Assembly (NCBI RefSeq): GCF_002091755.1
Contig: NZ_BDAI01000007.1
Span: 62,001 to 126,000, forward strand
From: Pseudomonas nitroreducens NBRC 12694
GTDB lineage: Bacteria; Pseudomonadota; Gammaproteobacteria; Pseudomonadales; Pseudomonadaceae
DNA: 64,000 nucleotides
Reading direction: 5' to 3'
This document shows, one piece after another, positions 1 to 8,584 of this stretch (position 1 is the stretch's first letter; each line of letters begins with the position of its first letter). Position numbers and translations under genes: made by a program. The notes below the pieces were generated by a model that was not told the origin of the DNA, did no database searches, and saw only the letters and a list, made by a program, of their open reading frames with translations.

Positions 1-1834
1 AGGTCATGGCCAGGTTCTTCTTCGCCCGGGTGATGCCCACATAGGCCAGGCGCCGCTCTTCCTCGATGGTGTCGGCTTCGATGCTGGAGCGGTGCGGGAG
101 GATTTCCTCTTCCACGCCGAGAATGAACACGTAGGGGAATTCCAGGCCCTTTGAGGCGTGCAGGGTCATCATCTGCACGCCGTCGGCGCCTTCTTCCTCT
201 TCCTGCTGGCGCTCGAGCATGTCGCGCAGCACCAGCTTGGCGATGGCCTGCTCGATGGTCATGTTGCCTTCTTCGTCGCGCTCCAGGGTGTTCTTCAGCG
301 CTTCGATGAGGAACCAGACGTTGCCCATGCGGAAATCGGCGACCTTGTCGCTGGAGGCGTTCTGCCGCAGCCAGTTCTCGTAGTCGATGTCCATCACCAT
401 GCTCCGCAGCGCGCCGATCGGGTCGCTGCCGGCGCATTGCTCGCGGACCTTGTCGATGAAGCGCTTGAAGCGCTGCAGGCGCTCGATGTAGCGGGCGTCC
501 AGGTGTTCGGACAGGCCGAGTTCGCCGGAGGCGTTGAACATCGAGCATCCGCGCTCGGTGGCGTAGTTGCCGAGCTTCTCCAGCGTGGTGGAGCCGATCT
601 CGCGGCGCGGCACGTTGATCACCCGGAGGAAGGCGTTGTCATCGTCCGGGTTCACCAGCAGGCGGAAATAGGACATCAGGTCCTTCACCTCCTGGCGTCC
701 GAAGAAACTGGTGCCGCCTGACAGGTGATAGGGAATCTGGTGATGCTGGAGTTTCAGTTCGATCAGCTTCGCCTGATAGTTGCCCCGGTAGAGGATGGCG
801 AATTCGCTGTAGGGCCGCTGCGTCTTCAGGTGGATGGTGAGGATTTCCATCGCCACCCGCTCGGCCTCGGACTCCTCGTTGCGGCAACGGATCACGCGGA
901 TCGGGTCGCCTTCGCCCATCTCGCTCCACAGCTGCTTCTCGAACACGTGGGGATTGTTGGCGATGAGGATGTTGGCGCATTTGAGGATACGGCTGGTGGA
1001 GCGGTAGTTCTGCTCCAGCATCACCACCTTCAGCGAGGGAAAGTCATCCTTGAGCTGCATCAGGTTTTCCGGGCGCGCGCCGCGCCAGGCGTAGATCGAC
1101 TGGTCGTCGTCACCCACCACGGTGAAGTGCGCGCGCTGCTGCACCAGCATCTTCACCAGCAGGTACTGGCTGGCGTTGGTGTCCTGGTATTCGTCCACCA
1201 GCATGTAGCGCACGCGGTTGCGCCACTTGTCGAGGATCTCCGGGTGCTCCTGGAACAGCTTCACCGGCTGCAGGATGAGGTCGTCGAAGTCCACCGCGTT
1301 GTACGCCTTGAGCGTGCGCTGGTAATGCAGGTAGACCATGGCCGCGGTCTGTTCCTTGGGGTTGCGCGCCTTTTCCAGCGCCTCTTCCGGAAGGATCAGG
1401 TCGTTCTTCCAGCTGCCGATCAGGTTCTTGATCTCGTCCAGACCGTCATCGCCGGAATATTCCTTCTGCATGATGTCGGTCATCAGCGCCTTCACATCGC
1501 TCTCGTCGAAGATCGAGAAGCCGGGCTTGTAGCCCAGGGCCGCGTGTTCCTTGCGGATGATGTTCAGGCCCAAGTTGTGGAAGGTCGAGACGGTCAGGCC
1601 CTTGCCTTCGCCCGGGCGCAGCAGGGTGCTGACGCGCTCCTTCATCTCGCGTGCGGCCTTGTTGGTGAAGGTCACGGCGACGATGTACTGGGCGCGGATG
1701 CCGCATTGCTGCACGAGGTAGGCGATCTTGCGGGTGATCACGCTGGTCTTGCCGGAGCCGGCGCCGGCCAGCACCAGGAGCGGGCCGCCGACGTAGTTCA
1801 CGGCCTCTTGCTGCCGGGGATTGAGTCGGGACAT
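1..1834 (-). CDS. rep: ATP-dependent DNA helicase Rep (3' end outside window)
   Basis: Superfamily 1A 3'-5' DNA helicase that helps replication forks pass protein obstacles. The start codon is the ATG read leftward from 1834, and about 611 codons are in the window; the family is about 670 residues, so only the C-terminal tail is missing. Walker A AGAGSGKT lies at residues 23-30, followed by motif Ia (TFTNKAAREM), the DEYQD Walker B, GDDDQSIYAWRG (motif III), the QNYRS motif and, near the left edge, VGITRAKK (motif VI). The N-terminus LNPRQQEAVNYV and the overall match to E. coli Rep favour Rep over UvrD or PcrA. It is divergent from the EAL gene at 2044. Confidence 0.95.
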   Translation of the reverse strand, partial: MSRLNPRQQEAVNYVGGPLLVLAGAGSGKTSVITRKIAYLVQQCGIRAQYIVAVTFTNKAAREMKERVSTLLRPGEGKGLTVSTFHNLGLNIIRKEHAALGYKPGFSIFDESDVKALMTDIMQKEYSGDDGLDEIKNLIGSWKNDLILPEEALEKARNPKEQTAAMVYLHYQRTLKAYNAVDFDDLILQPVKLFQEHPEILDKWRNRVRYMLVDEYQDTNASQYLLVKMLVQQRAHFTVVGDDDQSIYAWRGARPENLMQLKDDFPSLKVVMLEQNYRSTSRILKCANILIANNPHVFEKQLWSEMGEGDPIRVIRCRNEESEAERVAMEILTIHLKTQRPYSEFAILYRGNYQAKLIELKLQHHQIPYHLSGGTSFFGRQEVKDLMSYFRLLVNPDDDNAFLRVINVPRREIGSTTLEKLGNYATERGCSMFNASGELGLSEHLDARYIERLQRFKRFIDKVREQCAGSDPIGALRSMVMDIDYENWLRQNASSDKVADFRMGNVWFLIEALKNTLERDEEGNMTIEQAIAKLVLRDMLERQQEEEEGADGVQMMTLHASKGLEFPYVFILGVEEEILPHRSSIEADTIEEERRLAYVGITRAKKNLAMT

Positions 1835-1992
1835 GAAGGCGGGGGTCTTTAGTGAAGCGGGGGCATATTCTAGCAGGCCCTGCCGGGCGTCGGGGTGCCG
1901 CTCGGAATAGCGGCGATCTGTGACACGATCGTACTTATGTGTTTTGGATAAATCTGTACATGTATTAGGCTTGTGACAGCATTACTTGAAGA

Positions 1993-2008
1993 AAACTCTT
2001 AAGAGTTT
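1993..2008. promoter_or_regulatory. 16-bp perfect palindrome upstream of the EAL gene
   Basis: AAACTCTTAAGAGTTT is a perfect palindrome in the rep / EAL divergent region, about 35 bases before the first possible start of the EAL gene. It could be a dimeric regulator operator or a leader hairpin. No regulator can be named from the sequence. Confidence 0.4.
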
Positions 2009-2043
2009 CTCTGAAGTTTCGTCTACATCCACTGGATGTCCGG

Positions 2044-3804
2044 ATGGCGTCGCTTCAAAACCGGGGGAAATGGGCGCAGGGATGGTGCCTGGAGTTTCCC
2101 CTCTTTCTAGAGATACATGGGGGTCGCTTGGCAGCGTCGGTCGAACCAACGCGCCTGCTCCTGCTGGCGGAAGCGCCGCAGTGGGCCCAGCTACTGCGCG
2201 GGCATCTGGCCGCGTTGGGGCCGGGCTATTCGCTGATCACGGCCCCGTCCTGGCAAGCCGCCAGCGCCCTGTTCGACGAGGATCAGGTCGGCCTGGTGCT
2301 CGCCACGCCCGCCAAGTTGCCGTCCGCCCACCAGTGCCACCTGCCGCTGATCCTGCTGCTGGAGCGCGAGCCCGCGGAAGAGCCCGTCGGCGTCGCCGAC
2401 TACCTGGTGGCCGAATCCCTCGGTGTCGAAGTCCTGCGCCGTACCCTGCGCTACGTGCGCGAGCGCACTTCGCTGCAGAACACCCTGCAGAGCCTGGCCG
2501 AGCAGGACCCGCTGACCGGCATCGCCAACCGCCAGGGTTTCCAGACCCTGCTCGCCGCCCGGCTGAGCGAGAGCGAAGGGCGCGGCCTGGCGCTGGGCCA
2601 CCTGGACCTGGACAACTTCCGCCACGTCAACGACGCCCTCGGCCACCAGGCCGGCGACCGCCTGATCCTGCAGGTGGTGGCACGGCTGAAGGCGCACCTG
2701 GACAACGGCGACCACATCGCCCGCCTGGGCAGCGACGAGTTCGCCCTGCTGCTGGACACCCGCCGCGATCCGGCACGGGTGGAGAAGGTCGCCGAACTGA
2801 TAGTCGAGTCCCTGGGCGAACCCTACTGGGTCGAGGGCGAAAGCCTGCTGCTGGGCTGCAGCCTGGGCATGGCCCACGCCCGCGCCGGTGAAGCCGCCGA
2901 CCCGTTGCTGTGGCACGCGCACATCGCCATGCAACAGGCCAAGTCGCGCCAGGGCTGCACCTTCCACATCTTCGATGAGCGCATCAACCGTGGCGCCCGC
3001 AGCCTTGCCGACCTGGAGAGCGAACTGCGCCGGGCGCTGCGTCGCGACGAGCTGGAGCTGCACTACCAGCCGCGCCTGGACCTGCACAGCGGGCAGATCG
3101 TCGGCCTCGAGGCCCTGGTGCGCTGGCGCCATCCCGAGCGCGGCCTGCTGACGCCGGGCGACTTCGTGCCGCTGGCCGAGGAAAGCGGGCTGATCGTGCC
3201 GCTGGGTTACTGGGTCATCTCCCGCGCCCTGCGCGACATGCAGTGGCTGCGCGGGCGCGGCCTGCCGCCGCTGCACATGGCGGTGAACCTGTCGTTCCGC
3301 CAGTTCCAGGACAGCCAGTTGCTGCCGACCCTGGAGCGACTGATCCGCGAGCGCGGCGTCGACGCCCAGTGGCTGGAATTCGAACTCACCGAGACCGCCG
3401 TGATGCGCCGCAGCGACCAGGTCCTGCAGACCATGCAGGCCCTCGGCCGGCTGGGCGTGCGCTTCTCGCTGGACGATTTCGGTACCGGCTTCTCCTCCTT
3501 CGTGCACCTCAACAGCCTGCCGATCACCCTGCTGAAGATCGACAAGAGTTTCGTCGGCGGCATGCACGTGCGCCCGGAAAACCTGCAACTGGTACGGGCC
3601 ATGATCAACCTGGCGCACAACCTGAACCTGGAAGTGGTCGCCGAAGGCGTCGAGACCGCCGCCCAGCAGGATGAGTTGCGCCAGTTCGGCTGTGACCAGG
3701 TCCAGGGTTACTGGATCAGCCGCCCGCTGCCTTTGCCGGAGCTGGCGCGTTTCCTGGTCTTTGGCGCCAACCGTGCGCTGCGCCTGCAGGACTCGGTCAG
3801 CTAG
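2044..3804 (+). CDS. proE: GGDEF-EAL c-di-GMP phosphodiesterase, ProE-like
   Basis: Cyclic-di-GMP phosphodiesterase candidate. Up to 586 residues: a degenerate receiver-like N-terminal region (about 30-150), a GGDEF domain whose signature is degraded to GSDEF (near residue 230), and an EAL domain with an intact EALVRW motif (near 356), DDFGTGFSS and the EGVET segment. Loss of the GGDEF signature with a complete EAL set predicts hydrolysis rather than synthesis of c-di-GMP. Its place beside rep and a MATE/LysR pair is what I recall for P. aeruginosa PA5295 (ProE). The start is uncertain: the ATG at 2044 has a poor ribosome site and the first 28 residues look non-domain-like. An in-frame TTG at 2128 just after a GGGG run is a good alternative (558 residues). 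Confidence 0.85.
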   Translation: MASLQNRGKWAQGWCLEFPLFLEIHGGRLAASVEPTRLLLLAEAPQWAQLLRGHLAALGPGYSLITAPSWQAASALFDEDQVGLVLATPAKLPSAHQCHLPLILLLEREPAEEPVGVADYLVAESLGVEVLRRTLRYVRERTSLQNTLQSLAEQDPLTGIANRQGFQTLLAARLSESEGRGLALGHLDLDNFRHVNDALGHQAGDRLILQVVARLKAHLDNGDHIARLGSDEFALLLDTRRDPARVEKVAELIVESLGEPYWVEGESLLLGCSLGMAHARAGEAADPLLWHAHIAMQQAKSRQGCTFHIFDERINRGARSLADLESELRRALRRDELELHYQPRLDLHSGQIVGLEALVRWRHPERGLLTPGDFVPLAEESGLIVPLGYWVISRALRDMQWLRGRGLPPLHMAVNLSFRQFQDSQLLPTLERLIRERGVDAQWLEFELTETAVMRRSDQVLQTMQALGRLGVRFSLDDFGTGFSSFVHLNSLPITLLKIDKSFVGGMHVRPENLQLVRAMINLAHNLNLEVVAEGVETAAQQDELRQFGCDQVQGYWISRPLPLPELARFLVFGANRALRLQDSVS

Positions 3805-5182
3805 CGACCAGCTCCGCGGCCGGCAGGCTCGGACGCAGCAATCGCGATGTCTTCGTCTCGAAGGCCAGCGTCAGCCCGATGGCCGCGCAGGCCAGGCCCG
3901 ACGCCAGGCCCCACCATACGCCACTCGGTCCCCAGCCCAGAGGGAAGGCCAGCAGCAGCGCCATCGGTACGCCCACCAGCCAGTAGCCGGCCAGCCCGAC
4001 CAGGAAGGTCGTGCGCGCATCCTTCAAGCCACGGATCGCCCCCATGGCGATGCATTGGGTACCGTCGAACAGCTCGAACCACGCGGCGATGGCCAGCAGG
4101 CCGACGGCCAGTTGCACCACGTCGCGGTTGGCTGGGTCGTTGTGGTCGATGAACAGGCCGATGACCAGCTCCGGGGCCAGCCAGAACAGCGCGGCGAAGG
4201 CAAACATGCAGCTGGCGCCGAAGCCGATGCCCAGCCGCCCGGCGCGTCTCGCCTCGAACAGCCGGCCCGCGCCGTAATGCTGGCCGATGCGGAAGGTCAC
4301 CGCGTAGGAAAGCCCCATGGGCACCATGAAGGCCACATACACCGACTGGATGGCGATCTGGTGCGCCGCCAGCGCGGTGCTGCCGATCACGCCCATGCAC
4401 AGCGTCGCCACGGTGAACATGCCCGACTCCACGGCGTAGGTGCCGCCGATGGAAATGCCCAGCCGTAGCGATTCGCCGATCACCTTGAAGTCCGGCTTCG
4501 ACAATCCCTTCAGCAGCGGGTAGGGCGCGTACGCCCGGTGCCAGCGCAGGTACAGGGCGAAGATCACCGGCAACGCATTCATCACCACCGCGGTGACCAT
4601 GCCGATCCCCGCCAGCCCCAGGCGCGGCAGGCCGAACAGTCCTTCGATGAAGGCGTAATTGAGGGCGAAGTTGGCCAGCGCGCCGATCAGGCTGATGGCC
4701 ATGACCGGGCCGGGCCGCTCGATGGCGCTGGTGAAGCCGCGCAGCACCATCAAGGCCATGTAGCCGGGCAGGGCGAAGACGATGCTGTGCAGAAAACTCA
4801 TGGTGCCGGCGACCGTTTCCGGGGCCTGGCCGAAGGCGATCAGGATCGGCCCGAGGTTCCACAGCAACAGGCCCGCCAGCAGCGCCAACGCGGCGCCGAT
4901 CCACAGGCCGGCCTGGGTGGCTTCGACTACGCCGCGGGCGTCTTTTGCGCCATGCCGGATCGCCACCAGGTTGCCGGTGGCCGCCACCACGCCTACGCAG
5001 AAGGTCGAGATCAGCGCATAAGTAGATGCACCCAACCCACCGGCGGCCAGCGCCTCGCGGCCGAGCTTGCCCATCATCACGGTGTCGGTGAACACCATGG
5101 CGACGTAGGCCAGTTGGGCGGCAATCAGCGGGCCGGCCAGGCGCAGGATGGCGGCGAGTTCGTCACGGTACGGGCGTTTCAT
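3797..5182 (-). CDS. MATE family multidrug efflux transporter (NorM-like)
   Basis: Inner-membrane cation-coupled drug/toxin exporter of the MATE branch of the MOP superfamily. 461 residues, the usual length, with twelve hydrophobic segments and the two-lobed arrangement of the family; the N-terminal segment contains LAGPLIAAQLAYVAMVFTDTVMMGKLG, split here as LAGPLIAAQLAY and FTDTVMMGKLG, which is typical of NorM. Its 3' end overlaps the end of the EAL gene by 8 bases in convergent orientation. It is divergent from a LysR regulator across 137 bases containing a LysR-type palindrome, suggesting that LysR protein controls it. Substrates cannot be read from sequence. Confidence 0.9.
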   Translation of the reverse strand: MKRPYRDELAAILRLAGPLIAAQLAYVAMVFTDTVMMGKLGREALAAGGLGASTYALISTFCVGVVAATGNLVAIRHGAKDARGVVEATQAGLWIGAALALLAGLLLWNLGPILIAFGQAPETVAGTMSFLHSIVFALPGYMALMVLRGFTSAIERPGPVMAISLIGALANFALNYAFIEGLFGLPRLGLAGIGMVTAVVMNALPVIFALYLRWHRAYAPYPLLKGLSKPDFKVIGESLRLGISIGGTYAVESGMFTVATLCMGVIGSTALAAHQIAIQSVYVAFMVPMGLSYAVTFRIGQHYGAGRLFEARRAGRLGIGFGASCMFAFAALFWLAPELVIGLFIDHNDPANRDVVQLAVGLLAIAAWFELFDGTQCIAMGAIRGLKDARTTFLVGLAGYWLVGVPMALLLAFPLGWGPSGVWWGLASGLACAAIGLTLAFETKTSRLLRPSLPAAELVAS

Positions 5183-5280
5183 GAGTCAGGCTCAGCAAGC
5201 GGCAGGCGCCGCATCGATAGGAATGGCCCATTCTCCGGCCGTTATGGACGCGGGCACAAAAGGAAAAATGCGATGCCATC

Positions 5281-5297
5281 CATGAGTCATACTCATG
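5281..5297. promoter_or_regulatory. LysR-type operator candidate (T-N11-A palindrome)
   Basis: CATGAGT-CAT-ACTCATG is an interrupted palindrome with 7-bp arms. It contains ATGAGTCATACTCAT, matching the T-N11-A architecture of LysR-type boxes. It sits 22 bases upstream of the LysR gene start and about 100 bases from the divergent MATE gene, the usual place for an autoregulatory LysR site. Confidence 0.55.
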
Positions 5298-5319
5298 TTT
5301 AAGACAGCCGGAGCCCGCC

Positions 5320-6240
5320 ATGAACCGCCAGTTGCCGCCCCTTTACGCCCTGCGCGCCTTCGAGGCTGCCGCGCGGCACGCGTCCTTCACCCGCGCCGCC
5401 GAGGAATTGGCGATCACCCAGAGCGCGGTGAGCCGGCACATCAAGACCCTGGAAGAACACTTCGCCTGCCGGCTGTTCCAGCGCCGCGGCCGCCAGCTGG
5501 AGCTGAGCGAAACCGCACGGATGCTGCTGCCCGGCCTGCGCGACGGCTTCGATGCGCTGGAGCGCGCCTGCGCCAGCCTGCGCGCGGACGAAGGCGTACT
5601 GCGGCTGAAGGCGCCGTCCACCCTGACCATGCGCTGGTTGCTGGCGCGGCTGAGCAAGTTCCGCATGCAGAACAGCGATATCGAGGTGCAGCTGACCAGT
5701 GCCTGGATGGACGTGGATCGCGTCGACTTCGTGCATGAGCCCTTCGATTGCGCGGTGCTGCTGAGCTCGGGGCACTTCCCGCCGGACTGGGAGGCCGCCT
5801 TGCTGTTTCCCGAATGGCTGATTCCCGTCGGCTCGCCCGCGCTGCTGGCGGATGGCCCCTGGGACGCCGAGCGGCTGGCCGGCGCCGAACTGCTGCACCC
5901 CACCCCCGACCGTCGCGACTGGCGGCGCTGGTTGCAGCGCATGGGCCTGGGGGAGCAGGTCTCGCTCAAGGGCGGACAGGTATTCGATACCCTCGAGCTG
6001 GGCATAGTCGCTGCGACCCGCGGCTACGGTGTTTCCATCGGCGACCTGGTGATGGTCGCCGAGGATGCCAATCAGGGCCGCCTGGCACTGCCCTGGCCCA
6101 GTGCCGTCGCCAGTGGCGAGAGTTACTACCTGGTCTGGCCCCGCGCACGCCGAGACCAGGGGCGCCTGCGGCGGCTGCGCGAATTCCTCCAGGCGGAGAT
6201 GCAGGCGATGCAGATGCCAGCGGTGGACTACTTCGAATGA
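5320..6240 (+). CDS. LysR family transcriptional regulator
   Basis: 306-residue LysR-type regulator. The N-terminal winged helix-turn-helix covers about residues 1-65, with LRAFEAAARHASFTRAAEEL and the recognition part ITQSAVSRHIKTLEE. A periplasmic-binding-protein-like effector domain follows to the C-terminus. The PPLYALRAFEAAARH start resembles GcvA/AmpR-type members. ATG at 5320 follows a modest ribosome site. It is divergent from the MATE pump and the palindrome at 5281-5297 lies between them, so control of the pump and of itself is the simplest reading. The inducer is unknown. Confidence 0.92.
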   Translation: MNRQLPPLYALRAFEAAARHASFTRAAEELAITQSAVSRHIKTLEEHFACRLFQRRGRQLELSETARMLLPGLRDGFDALERACASLRADEGVLRLKAPSTLTMRWLLARLSKFRMQNSDIEVQLTSAWMDVDRVDFVHEPFDCAVLLSSGHFPPDWEAALLFPEWLIPVGSPALLADGPWDAERLAGAELLHPTPDRRDWRRWLQRMGLGEQVSLKGGQVFDTLELGIVAATRGYGVSIGDLVMVAEDANQGRLALPWPSAVASGESYYLVWPRARRDQGRLRRLREFLQAEMQAMQMPAVDYFE

Positions 6241-6288
6241 CCTGTCGCTGCGGATAATCTGTCAGCCGTTGCCTTCGCCGGGAATCCC

Positions 6289-7197
6289 ATGAACTCCATC
6301 GACCACCTCATCCAGCTCGCTGGCCTGCGCGGCAGTCTCGACCTGCGTTGCCGCTTCCTCGGCGACTGGGCGCTGGACCACGAGCCCTTGCCCGAGGGGA
6401 CGGCGCAGTACCACGTGGTGCTGTCCGGCAGCTGCCGGGCGGAAATGCCCGACGGACAGGCCCTGGACCTCGAGGCAGGCGACGTACTGGTCCTTCCCGA
6501 CGGTGCAGCCCACCTGTTGCGCAGCCAAGGCGCTCGGGTGGCCGCGCAGTCGCCGGAAGTCCACGAGGCGGGCCTGTTGCCGGTCCATCGCCTTGGCACG
6601 GGCGAAGGCGAGCTGGACATGCTTTGCGGCAGCTTCCATTACCAGCGCGGCTCGCTGCTGATCGGCTCCTTGCCGAGCGTCCTGAAGGTGTCCTGCCAGG
6701 ACAATGGACTGGGCGATGCCGTGGCCGCGCTGGTCGGCCTGCTGCGCGCCGAGGCTGACGGCAACCAGGCCGGTGCGCGCTTCCTGGTCGATGCATTGTC
6801 CTCGGCGCTGTTCACCCTGATCCTGCGCGTCTACCTGCAGGAGCACACCCCCAGCAGCGGCACCCTGGCATTGCTCGCCGACAGGCGCCTGAGCCGCGCC
6901 TGGCAGGCCATGCTCGACGATCCTGCCCACGAATGGACCATCGAGGCCCTGGCCGAACGGGCGAACATGTCCCGCGCCACTTTCACGCGCCTGTTCACCC
7001 AGGTTGCCGGGCGGTCGCCCTGGGCGCTGCTGACCACAGTGCGCATGGAACTGGCCTACCGCCTGCTGAGCACCTCGCAGCTGCGCCTCTGCGACATTGC
7101 CGCCCAGGTCGGCTACCAGTCCCAGGCCTCCTTCACCAAGAAGTTCAGGGACACCTACGGCGAGGCCCCCGGCCGCCTGCGCCGTGCGGTGAACTAG
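6289..7197 (+). CDS. AraC family regulator with N-terminal cupin domain
   Basis: 302-residue AraC/XylS-type regulator. An N-terminal cupin-like effector domain (about 15-180) carries LDLEAGDVLVLPDGAAHLLR, and the C-terminal double helix-turn-helix (about 205-300) includes WTIEALAERANMSRATFTRLF and DIAAQVGYQSQASFTKKFR. This architecture matches the cupin_6/AraC group, which often control neighbouring redox or detoxification genes. It starts 48 bases after the LysR gene on the same strand and lies upstream of pchP. It does not look like GbdR, the known pchP activator in P. aeruginosa, which has an amidotransferase-like N-terminus, so a direct link to pchP is not implied. Confidence 0.9.
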   Translation: MNSIDHLIQLAGLRGSLDLRCRFLGDWALDHEPLPEGTAQYHVVLSGSCRAEMPDGQALDLEAGDVLVLPDGAAHLLRSQGARVAAQSPEVHEAGLLPVHRLGTGEGELDMLCGSFHYQRGSLLIGSLPSVLKVSCQDNGLGDAVAALVGLLRAEADGNQAGARFLVDALSSALFTLILRVYLQEHTPSSGTLALLADRRLSRAWQAMLDDPAHEWTIEALAERANMSRATFTRLFTQVAGRSPWALLTTVRMELAYRLLSTSQLRLCDIAAQVGYQSQASFTKKFRDTYGEAPGRLRRAVN

Positions 7198-7312
7198 ACC
7201 AGTCGTCGCTGCCGGCAAAGCCGCGTGGCGCGTATGGATATGTCCTGCCGCCTTCGCGACGGTTCGCGTCGCTGCCGTCGCAGAGCTGAAACAGCGCTTT
7301 GCTAGGGTCATT

Positions 7313-7328
7313 GCTGGACTAGTCCAGC
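7313..7328. promoter_or_regulatory. 16-bp perfect palindrome upstream of pchP
   Basis: GCTGGACTAGTCCAGC is a perfect palindrome 54 bases before the pchP start. A second short inverted repeat (GGCCCG-TTT-CGGGCC, about 7332-7346) follows directly. Either can fold in the 5' leader or act as an operator; there is no T-run making it a terminator. Confidence 0.4.
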
Positions 7329-7381
7329 GAGGGCCCGTTTCGGGCCTTCCCCATTCCAACAACACCACTCGGGGGAATTCC

Positions 7382-8434
7382 ATGAAGCCCATGCGCACCT
7401 TGCTCGCCGGCCTGATCCTGGCCGGCCTCGCCAGCACCACGTTTGCCGCCACTGAGCTGAAGCACTGGCCGGCGCCCGCCGCCAAGCAGCTCGACGCCTT
7501 GATCGCTGCCAATGCCAACAAGGGCGCCTTCGCGGTCTTCGACATGGACAACACCAGCTACCGCTACGACCTCGAGGAATCGCTGCTGCCCTTCCTGGAA
7601 ATGAAAGGCGTGCTGACCCGCGAGAAGCTCGATCCCTCACTCAAGCTGATCCCCTTCAAGGACGTGAACGGCCACAAGGAAAGCCTCAACAGCTACTACT
7701 ACCGCCTCTGCGAAGTCGACGACCTGGTCTGCTACCCCTGGGTCGCCCAGGTGTTCTCCGGCTTCACCCTCAAGGAGCTCAAGGGCTATGTCGACGAGCT
7801 GATGGCCTACGGCAAGCCGGTGCCCAGCACCTATTACGAAGGCGATGTGGTCAAGACCCTCTCGATCAACCCGCCCAAGGTCTTCACCGGCCAGACCGAG
7901 CTGTACAACAAGCTGATGGAGAACGGCATCGAGGTCTATGTGATGACCGCCGCCCATGAGGAACTGGTGCGCATGGTCGCCAGCGATCCCAAGTACGGCT
8001 ACAACGTGAAGCCGGAGAACGTCATCGGCGTCACCACCCTGCTCAAGGACCGCCAGAGTGGCGCGCTGACCACCGCGCGCAAGCAGATCAGCGAGGGCAA
8101 GTACGATCCCAAGGCCAACCTGAACCTGGAAATCACCCCCTACCTGTGGACTCCGGCGACCTGGATGGCCGGCAAGCAGGCGGCGATCCTCACCTATATC
8201 GACCAGTGGAAGAAGCCCATCCTGGTCGGCGGCGATACGCCCAGCAGCGACGGCTACATGCTGTTCAACGGAACCGCCGAGAACGGCGTGCACCTGTGGA
8301 TCAACCGCAAGGCCAAGTACATGGACCAGCTCAACGGCATGATCAAGAAGAATGCCGAAGCTCAGGCCAAGCTCGGCCAGCCGGTGACCGCCGACAAGAA
8401 CTGGGTGATCGTCACGCCGGAGGAGATCCAGTAA
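7382..8434 (+). CDS. pchP: Phosphorylcholine phosphatase PchP
   Basis: Periplasmic HAD-superfamily phosphatase that releases choline from phosphorylcholine, feeding choline to the betaine pathway. 350 residues; residues 1-22 form a signal peptide ending TTFAA. HAD motif I is FDMDNT (near residue 55), with the nucleophile Asp and acid/base Asp in DMD. The downstream MTAAHEE and VGGDTPSSDGYM segments fit motifs II and IV. ATG 7382 is preceded by GGGGGAATTCC. The gene stands alone, with an AraC regulator upstream on the same strand. In P. aeruginosa it is induced by choline and betaine through GbdR; no site for that could be identified here. Confidence 0.93.
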   Translation: MKPMRTLLAGLILAGLASTTFAATELKHWPAPAAKQLDALIAANANKGAFAVFDMDNTSYRYDLEESLLPFLEMKGVLTREKLDPSLKLIPFKDVNGHKESLNSYYYRLCEVDDLVCYPWVAQVFSGFTLKELKGYVDELMAYGKPVPSTYYEGDVVKTLSINPPKVFTGQTELYNKLMENGIEVYVMTAAHEELVRMVASDPKYGYNVKPENVIGVTTLLKDRQSGALTTARKQISEGKYDPKANLNLEITPYLWTPATWMAGKQAAILTYIDQWKKPILVGGDTPSSDGYMLFNGTAENGVHLWINRKAKYMDQLNGMIKKNAEAQAKLGQPVTADKNWVIVTPEEIQ

Positions 8435-8439
8435 GCAGT

Positions 8440-8513
8440 AAGCGCTTAGCGCTTTTGCACGAGTTGGCTTCGTCCGCGATAGGCTCGTATCGCGCCGGGC
8501 CCCATCGCGGACG
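8440..8513. repeat. Inverted repeats downstream of pchP, possible weak terminator
   Basis: AAGCGC-TTA-GCGCTT followed by TT (8440-8456) lies just after the pchP stop and could act as a weak terminator. A second inverted repeat, CGTCCGCGAT (8471-8480) with ATCGCGGACG (8504-8513), has 10-bp perfect arms and a 23-base loop, and resembles a REP-type element. Confidence 0.45.
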
Positions 8514-8584
8514 GAGTCCACTCTTGCGCCATTCCCCTGCTCTGGCCTCCCAGCCGCTTACGAATTCGCGGCTTTTACTGTGGG

